DNA of 64,000 nt from Lunularia cruciata (taxonomy: Eukaryota; Streptophyta; Marchantiopsida; Lunulariales; Lunulariaceae). This document shows positions 58,436 to 64,000 of the stretch, in pieces; the stretch's first letter is position 1; each line of letters opens with the position of its first letter. Where the stretch lies: NCBI GenBank assembly GCA_948567375.1, contig OX419755.1, positions 56,989,945 through 57,053,944 of the forward strand, read 5' to 3'. Under the pieces are notes generated by a model. That model did not search any database, was not told the origin of the DNA, and saw only the letters and a program-made list of their open reading frames with translations. Position numbers and translations under genes: made by a program.

Positions 58436-58645
58436 ATGGAAGAATATGAAGCCAAATGCATTTTCCAAAAATGCATCCATGGTACTCGACATCTATGTAT
58501 AGAATGTCTTGTACATTGGAAAGGGTACCCATTACATGAGGTAACATGGGAGCCAATAACCAACTTGATCAATGCACAAGTGTTAGTGAAATCTTTGAGC
58601 AACAACTTTGCAATGAGGACGTTGCATCTTAAAAGGGGAGAGGTT
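58436..58645 (+). pseudogene. Chromodomain of the decayed gypsy element
   Basis: An intact 70-residue piece: EEYEAKCIFQKCI, HLCIECLVHWKGYPLHEVTW and EPITNLINAQVLVKSL. The YxVxWKGYP...TWEP signature is clear, with the cage Tyr, Trp and Trp positions kept. It ends by the purine tract AAAAGGGGAG (58631-58640) and the LTR. Confidence 0.85.
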
Positions 58646-59380
58646 TGTAATACCAATAACTAGATATATTATCTAGAGGTGAAAATTGGTAATATCTAGA
58701 AGAATGGTAGGTATGATGCGCTAAATAGATCAAATAGAGGTATCACAAAAAGAGCACTTCTACGAATAGAGCAAGAGCAAAACATAGCTTGAAAATATAA
58801 TACCAATGGCTAGAGATATGATCTAGAGAAATATGAACATTGGATTGGTAACATCTGGGAGGATGTTATAGATAATAGACTATGTAGATCAGATAGAGAT
58901 ATCACTAAGAGAGTATATTAATAGGACAAGAATCAAGATTAGCTTGAAAACTTCAGTCAATTTTGGGGGCTTAAACTGATGAATTAGACCTAAAAAATGC
59001 ACAACTTCCCCTCCAACAAAGGAAGTTAGGCCTTCCCTCCCTTAGGTTTGTCTCATCAAGAGCTTTCCAATGGTACCTCACCCACGTGATTTGGAGATTC
59101 CTACAAGAAGATTCCTTAAAGATTCCCTTTGGTCAAAGATGATTTTACCAACCAAATGGGATGGACATGTCACCCATGCATACAACTTATCTAAGGATGG
59201 AGCTTGCTAACATGTCACCAATCCATGTATCTGATCCAAGGGAGGAGCTTCTTTTTGGGGAGTCTCCTTTGCTATATTATACAATCAAGGTGCTCCTTTG
59301 GGGGCATCAAAGGATTGAGTGTGAAGGTTGTGTTCTTCTCTTGTGTTTCTCTTCAGGTCTCTTATGCTTAGAAGATTACA
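58646..59380 (+). repeat. 3' LTR of the decayed gypsy element
   Basis: Starts TGTAATACCAATAAC after the purine tract and ends AGAAGATTACA. Aligned with 52854-53586 with moderate divergence, consistent with the heavy decay of the interior. Confidence 0.9.
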
Positions 59381-60601
59381 AAAGGGCAGAGCATGGTCTC
59401 CTTTAGGTATCCCTCTCCACCTTGAGCTTCTAGAGGGATGTGTCATATCTATAGATGGACTACATGTTCTTGGAGTGCAAGTAAGATCCGAGGATTTGTC
59501 ACATGCTTCTTGGACATTTCCTTGTAGAGGATATTCTCCATATGGATGACCTTCCTCTAATAGGAGATCTATAGGTGGGATTTTGTGTACTCTCTTTTAG
59601 TATTGCCTATCAATCAACTTACCTTCTCTGCACAATTCTCCTTTCTTAACTTTTCTATCACGTTTGAGAGCTTTTATTAGGAGGATTATGGAAGACTTTG
59701 GTATATAATTGGACCATGGACATTTGAGTATGTAATGGGAGTTTTGGCACGTAGAGAAACATCTCTACCAATCTTGTGTGAAGAGTTAGGCCTATTATCT
59801 ATGGAGGAGATGGCACCTACAACATTTTTGAGTAGTTGGGCTCTCTTGGTACCCCTACTTTCTTCTCATTTTGTGGATAGGAAAATTTTGGAGACATACA
59901 TGGCCAAGGTGGAAGAGGGATCCTTTTCTCCCCGAGTGTGATTGTGGCAAATAAGAGATGGTCTATTCCCATGGGCACGGAAGGACTTCCATCCTTTGCT
60001 TCACTTCCATCAGATTGGACTAGAGGTTTGCAATCTTCCTTGATGGAGTGATAGTGTCACGATACTCTACATTCTCTTAGTTGACTCATCCATTCCTCAG
60101 GCCACTAGAGCACATCTTTGCTCTTGCTCTAACAAGGGTGCAAGCTCCTAGATCCTAGCTTGATTGTCATTAGGGCATTTTGACTTGCACTAGCCACCTT
60201 CTCTATAATGATGAGGTTTTGCCTAGTTTTGGTCCATCCATATGTATCTTTTTTATTCACTTGTGAGTGTGGTTTTATACTAGATGAAGCAATGGTCCAT
60301 ATGACACAATGTCCATTTGGAGGACAGAGGATAGCTATCTACGATGCAATCAAGGATATAGTATTTGTTATAGCACAAGAGAGTGGATACCTTGCTTGGA
60401 GGAGGCGTTTGTATGTTTTGCATACAACACGTGTCAAAGAAAACTTATACTTGGTCCAAGATGATCATGTGACAATGGTGGATGTTGTGGTTACAACCGC
60501 TACGCATGATGTAGTTTTGGAAGGAGTGATTACTCATCCTCGTGGATGGGCAGCGAGTGGAGCAAAAGCACGTAAGGCTTCAAAGTACAAAGTATGCACA
60601 A
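59381..60601 (+). pseudogene. Non-LTR element C-terminal part: linker, CCHC motif and nuclease-like domain
   Basis: The last block (60208-60660 open, element part ending at 60601) reads FTCECGFILDEAMVHMTQCP then FGGQRIAIYDAIKDIVFVIA. This gives CxC...HxxxxC, then GGxR and a D/IxD helix. Next, WRRRLYVLHTTRVKENLY and MVDVVVTTATHDVVLEGVIT, with an Asp before a hydrophobic strand as in PD-(D/E)xK-type restriction-like endonucleases of some non-LTR elements. The domain call is tentative. The block before 60100 is full of stops. The element is truncated by the LTR at 60602. Confidence 0.5.
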
Positions 60602-61261
60602 TGTCATGTGTATATACATTGCTACACAACATACATTGCTGTCAACATCATACACAATAGAAGCACAAATCACACATAAGTCATACATAAACTCTAAAGT
60701 GCCACAATAATCAGATCATTTACAACTTGAATCAATCAAACTTAGATCAGTAATTGATATGATCCTCAACAACTTGCCAACAACTGGGCACTGATTACAA
60801 TCAAGCAACATGCACTCTAACTAAGAGACTCCATGTGATGCTCGTTGGCTTTCTTTCCACTCTAGCCAGGAACTTGAAGGCTCAACATCAGAGAAGTGAG
60901 CTCTTTGGAGCTTCACTTCCAATGTATACTCCTGCTTTAGACCTAGGCCTCATCCCAAATGGTCCTGCTGACTGCACACCCGATGGCACGGATGGTGCAA
61001 GTGGCGGTGGGCCCTACCATGAAGTCAGTACCCTAAACACAAAATCTGACTGTTAAAAAGTAGTTTATGAGTAACTGCCAAAATGCCTCTAACTACTAAT
61101 ACTAGAACTCCAATGTCCAAGCAATGTAGATGCGACGCTACAAATGGCATGACAGCTATCATGCATATATACATCACTACACAACATACATTGTTGTCAA
61201 CATCATACACAATAGAAGCCCAACTCACACATAAGTCATACATAAACTCTAAAATGCCACA
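60602..61261 (-). repeat. 3' LTR of copy B (module arrangement A-B-A)
   Basis: In element sense it runs from TGTGGCATTTTAG at 61261 to ACACATGACA at 60602. A module of about 105 bp is repeated directly at both ends (61152-61261 and 60602-60708) around a core of about 440 bp. The core also begins TGTCATGCC, so the true LTR start could be either point. I prefer 61261 because a purine tract abuts it. Confidence 0.7.
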
Positions 61262-61276
61262 ATCGCCCTCCTAGCT
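61262..61276 (-). other. Polypurine tract of copy B
   Basis: In element sense GCTAGGAGGGCGAT lies directly before TGTGGCATTTTAG. Copy A has CTAGGGGAGCAAT at the same place (11789-11802). Confidence 0.65.
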
Positions 61277-61430
61277 GGAGGTTAGGTCCCTCTAACTCCA
61301 AATAGCCATCTACTCCAAATATATTGTATACCCTATGATGGGCAACAATCAAGAGGCCAAGTGCTGTGGAGCCCCATTGTTTGTTGCTTGTCTACAATCT
61401 ATACCATATAAAGAATGAACTAGCTATAGG

Positions 61431-62740
61431 TCAAGTACATCTAGGACATAACCACTGTCCCTGAGGAACCACCGTGAGGGGAGGAGTCATACATGCCATA
61501 TGCCATCCTCTTGAACAACTATCACACACTAACATAGTAGCAGCTCCATTAGAACAGCCACATAACATACATCTCAAGCCTGCTTGTACAAGTGCCAAGC
61601 TTGGGTCCATAGTACCATCAATGTTTGGGAGGTGGCATGGTGCACAATTGTGCACATGATCCTTCCAAACAATACCATCACGTCCTTCTAACACAAGGAC
61701 TCCAGATGGCAAAATCTCATGCATTCTCAAGATAGTGCGGCCTATCAAAACATCAAGTGTCGTTGGTGTTTTCTGTTGTAGATAAACATAGTCTCTTGGA
61801 TGAAATTGATAGATCAAGGGTCTATAACGTCCTCCTAAAATGGTAACATAGCACAAAGTATCTCTATGCTGAGCAATTGCTAAGTTCTCAAAGGCCATTG
61901 GCATCACTCTCCAAAAGATCATTGCTTGCTGAGAACATGCGCTCATCCATACATTTGGGTCATCGAAGTCCAAGACTACAGTAGCATCTAAACAAATGGC
62001 TGCAAGTAAATCTGGATCTTGTCCATAGAATAGAAAGTATGGAGAGAAGGATGCTAAGAAGGCTTGTCGGCTAAACCAATAGCCCATGGCCAACCAAGGT
62101 AATTGGAGATCCCAATCTCCCAAGTGGCCTCTTTGCAAACCATACTTTTGCAATCCTCTCTTCATTGTCTAAACCACTCTCTCTACTAAGCCATCTGCCT
62201 CAAGGTGATATCGGGAGTTAGTACGATGATCAATCAAAGCCTTGTCACACAAGACCTGAAACTCTCCTAAGAACTTTGTACCCTGATCAGTCAAAACCTT
62301 AGTTGGTGCACCAAAATGACTAAGAACATGATCCAAGAACAAGTAAGCTGTCCTTTCACTAGACTTTTCAGGAAGTGCCACCAACTCAATCCACTTAGAG
62401 AAGTTCCACCATCACCAAGACATACTGATGATGTCTTACAATTAGCGGTAAAGGTCCAGCAAAGTCTAAACTCCAACGGTAATCCAATCCCATGATAGGT
62501 AATGGATGTAACTGTGGTGTAGGAGCATTGAATGATACTCTAACTCAATCACAAACCACACATCTAGCAACAAGCTACTACACCTTGATTTGCATACTAT
62601 GCCACCAATAATGACTCTAGAGTAAGTTGTATGTATGCTTTACTCCAAAATGTCCTAGCTTTTCATGAGCATGACAGACCAACTATGGTCTTTGAGATGG
62701 AAGTGGTACTACTTGCACTCTACCATCCTCCCATACACAC
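61431..62740 (-). pseudogene. Copy B integrase with C-terminal PHD finger
   Basis: Integrase: a zinc module with two His and two Cys (HEKLGHFGVKHT, VARCVVCD), Asp in WSLDFAGPLP, Asp in VLTDQGTKFLGEF and Glu in DGLVERVV, the D,D-35-E triad. A 244-codon frame (61431-62165) carries the rest: the YRPLIYQFHPRDYVYLQQ barrel, IGRTILRMHEILPSGVLVLE, then a PHD finger at 61434-61571. Its C4HC3 ligands are CMLC, CDSC, HMAC and CPRC, with Trp two before the last Cys pair (QWLC). It closes at TGA right after CPRCT. PHD fingers bind histone tails, often H3K4me, so it takes the place a chromodomain has in chromoviruses. One TAG (62169-62171) and a 2-base loss near 62395 break the frame. Confidence 0.87.
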
Positions 62741-63815
62741 AAAAGGTGTCTGTACTCCAATCTGAGCCGTCTAGCTCATTGAAGAACACGGTCTCTCTCT
62801 TTGGCCCCAACTGTGCCACCCACAACACCGGTGCAAAGATAGTCCATCACTAAGACATCATCATGAATGTCTTGCTAAAATGTACCAATATCTTCACTCT
62901 CTAGATCTATGACCTCAATAACTCCTCCTGTATGCGCTGAAAGAGAAACCACCAAAGCCTCAAAAAATATACAGAGAAAGGCAAATACATGCCAACCTGA
63001 CACCATCTCCTTATCTGTCTCACCATGCCAATGTGCTCCGTTATGATCCTATTGGCCGAGATATGGGTTTCTACTCAACCTATCTACATCACGGTTCACC
63101 ACTTTAGGTCTATGAACAACCATGAAATCATACTCCGGTAAAATCAAAGCCCATTGTGCAAGCTTCCTTGAAAGCTTGTCGGACTCCATCAACCACTTTA
63201 GCGGCTGATGATTAGTGATGAGAGTGAAAGGGTTACCAAATAGGTAACATTGGAAATGTGCTACTGCCCAAAATACTACCAAGCACTTGCCCTCATATGA
63301 ACTATACTTTACCTCCGCTGAATTGTTGGAGCAACTAGCATAGGCCACCACAAACTCCTTCTCCTCATCATCATGTTGGGTGAGCACTGCTCCAAGCCCT
63401 AACACACTCCAATCAGTATGGACCTAAAATGGTCGTCCTCTGATGGGTCTTCTCAAAATAGGAGTAGATATCAACCTCTCCTTGAGCTCTATAAAAGCTC
63501 TCTCTTGCTCATCTCTCTAACACCACTCCTGTGTAAGCTTGGTCAGCTTTGTCAAGGCCTTGGCAATGGCACTAAATCCTCTAACTTAGCAGCGATAGAA
63601 GTTTTCTAACCCAAGAAATGCTTGCACTCTGCTCACATCTGTAGGCCAAGGAATATGTGCAATAGCTTCCACCTTGGTCTGCCAAACACCAAGTCCTCTA
63701 GGGTAGATAGTGTGACCCAAATACTCAACCTACTTGTGGAAGAACCTACACTTCCCAAGGTGTAATTTGAGGCCATGAGATCTCAACCCCTCAAACACCT
63801 CCAACAAATGAAACT
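62741..63815 (-). pseudogene. Copy B RNase H and reverse transcriptase C-terminal part
   Basis: RNase H frame 63049-63405: LGLGAVLTQHDDEEKEFVVA, YASCSNNSAEVKYSSYEGK, FGNPFTLITNHQPLKWLMES and PKVVNRDVDRLSRNP. Upstream, the connection (LKERLISTPILRRPI, with TDWSVL) and reverse transcriptase end. The region 62741-63048 links to integrase. It aligns with copies A and C throughout. A jump at about 63810 removes most of the reverse transcriptase. Confidence 0.8.
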
Positions 63816-64000
63816 CAAGAACCTCTAAACCCTCCATCTTTCCTCTCCAATAAGCTTGGCTCCAAGATCTGGCTCCCAAGTATCCTCTATAACTATTGTA
63901 GGAGTAGAAGACATACCGACTGGCTGCTACACTGGGCCCTTGGGAGCAATAGTGTCATGCCCTCAACCACTAGATGTCCCAACCTATGTGTGAAAAACTC

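Larger units (their letters stand above)
52854..59380 (+). mobile_element. Full-length but decayed chromodomain Ty3/gypsy element
   Basis: LTRs 52854-53586 and 58646-59380 flank gag, protease, reverse transcriptase, RNase H, integrase and chromodomain in plus-strand order. Target flanks are AAAGA (52849-52853) and AAAGG (59381-59385). Dozens of stops occur, mostly TAG and TGA, so it is much older than the chromovirus at 14.3-20.0 kb. Its family left solo LTRs at 10977-11682 and 50843-51396. Confidence 0.9.
51570..60601 (+). mobile_element. Eroded non-LTR retrotransposon, split by a gypsy element
   Basis: Coding blocks at 51570-52853 and 59381-60601 are interrupted by the gypsy element 52854-59380. 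Reverse transcriptase spans 52040-52853. A linker, then a Cys/His motif and a nuclease-like tail, follow at 60208-60600. Its 3' end is cut at 60601 by the LTR of copy B. The 5' boundary is uncertain. Confidence 0.6.
60602..64000 (-). mobile_element. Methyltransferase/PHD Ty3-gypsy element, copy B (continues past window)
   Basis: 3' LTR 60602-61261, PPT, then PHD finger and integrase (61431-62740), RNase H (63049-63405), reverse transcriptase (63406-63815) and, after an internal deletion near 63810, the spacer that precedes reverse transcriptase in copy C (matches 30480-30770). The 5' half, including the methyltransferase, lies beyond 64000. It cut the non-LTR element at its 3' end. Confidence 0.85.

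Overview
The window looks like a gene-poor stretch of a nuclear plant genome, most likely a streptophyte with a large, repeat-rich genome. Three things point there: one intron-bearing host gene of plant type at the left end, LTR retrotransposons of plant-style Ty1/copia and chromodomain Ty3/gypsy lineages, and methylation-like decay (Gln CAG to TAG) through the elements. I cannot name the species. The retropepsin, methyltransferase and PHD style of one gypsy family makes me suspect a non-flowering lineage, but that is inference.

Layout. 1-5700: the 3' four coding exons of a Yip1-domain (YIPF1/2-like) Golgi membrane protein on the minus strand (2200-3973), with unresolved sequence on both sides. 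5700-6971: AT-rich spacer with a foldback and a (TA)n tract. 6972-33458: a Ty1/copia element (5-bp duplication ATATA at both ends) swollen to 26.5 kb by nested insertions. Inside its gag lies a minus-strand Ty3/gypsy element, copy A. Copy A is itself split by an unclassified 2.2 kb element, and that by a complete chromodomain gypsy element (14317-20007, perfect duplication ATGTT). Copy A's 5' remnant then abuts a plus-strand relative, copy C (24738-31955), which joins the copia reverse transcriptase. 33459-50842: AT-rich spacer, an eroded copia fragment, a solo chromovirus LTR (41299-41697, duplication AATAT), a pyrimidine-rich tract and a second 2.2 kb unclassified element. 50843-60601: a solo LTR and an eroded non-LTR retrotransposon (reverse transcriptase plus CCHC/nuclease-like tail), split by a second, badly decayed chromodomain gypsy element (52854-59380). 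60602-64000: copy B of the first gypsy family, running off the window.

The main discovery is the gypsy family of copies A, B and C. Between protease and reverse transcriptase it carries a cytosine-C5 DNA methyltransferase domain, with motif I-like ELFGG/ELFS, motif IV GWPC, a motif VI-like LEN and a C-terminal GF motif. Downstream of the integrase it ends in a C4HC3 PHD finger. One element family thus combines a DNA-methylation writer with a histone-reader fold. Capture of methyltransferases by retrotransposons has been reported for dinoflagellates and charophytes (de Mendoza and colleagues, 2018, from memory). I do not know of a report pairing it with a C-terminal PHD finger. All copies here are broken by stops and frameshifts.

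A second notable signal is in the chromodomain element: its LTRs carry clustered perfect heat-shock-element-like repeats just upstream of a TATA box, an arrangement like heat-activated ONSEN of Arabidopsis.
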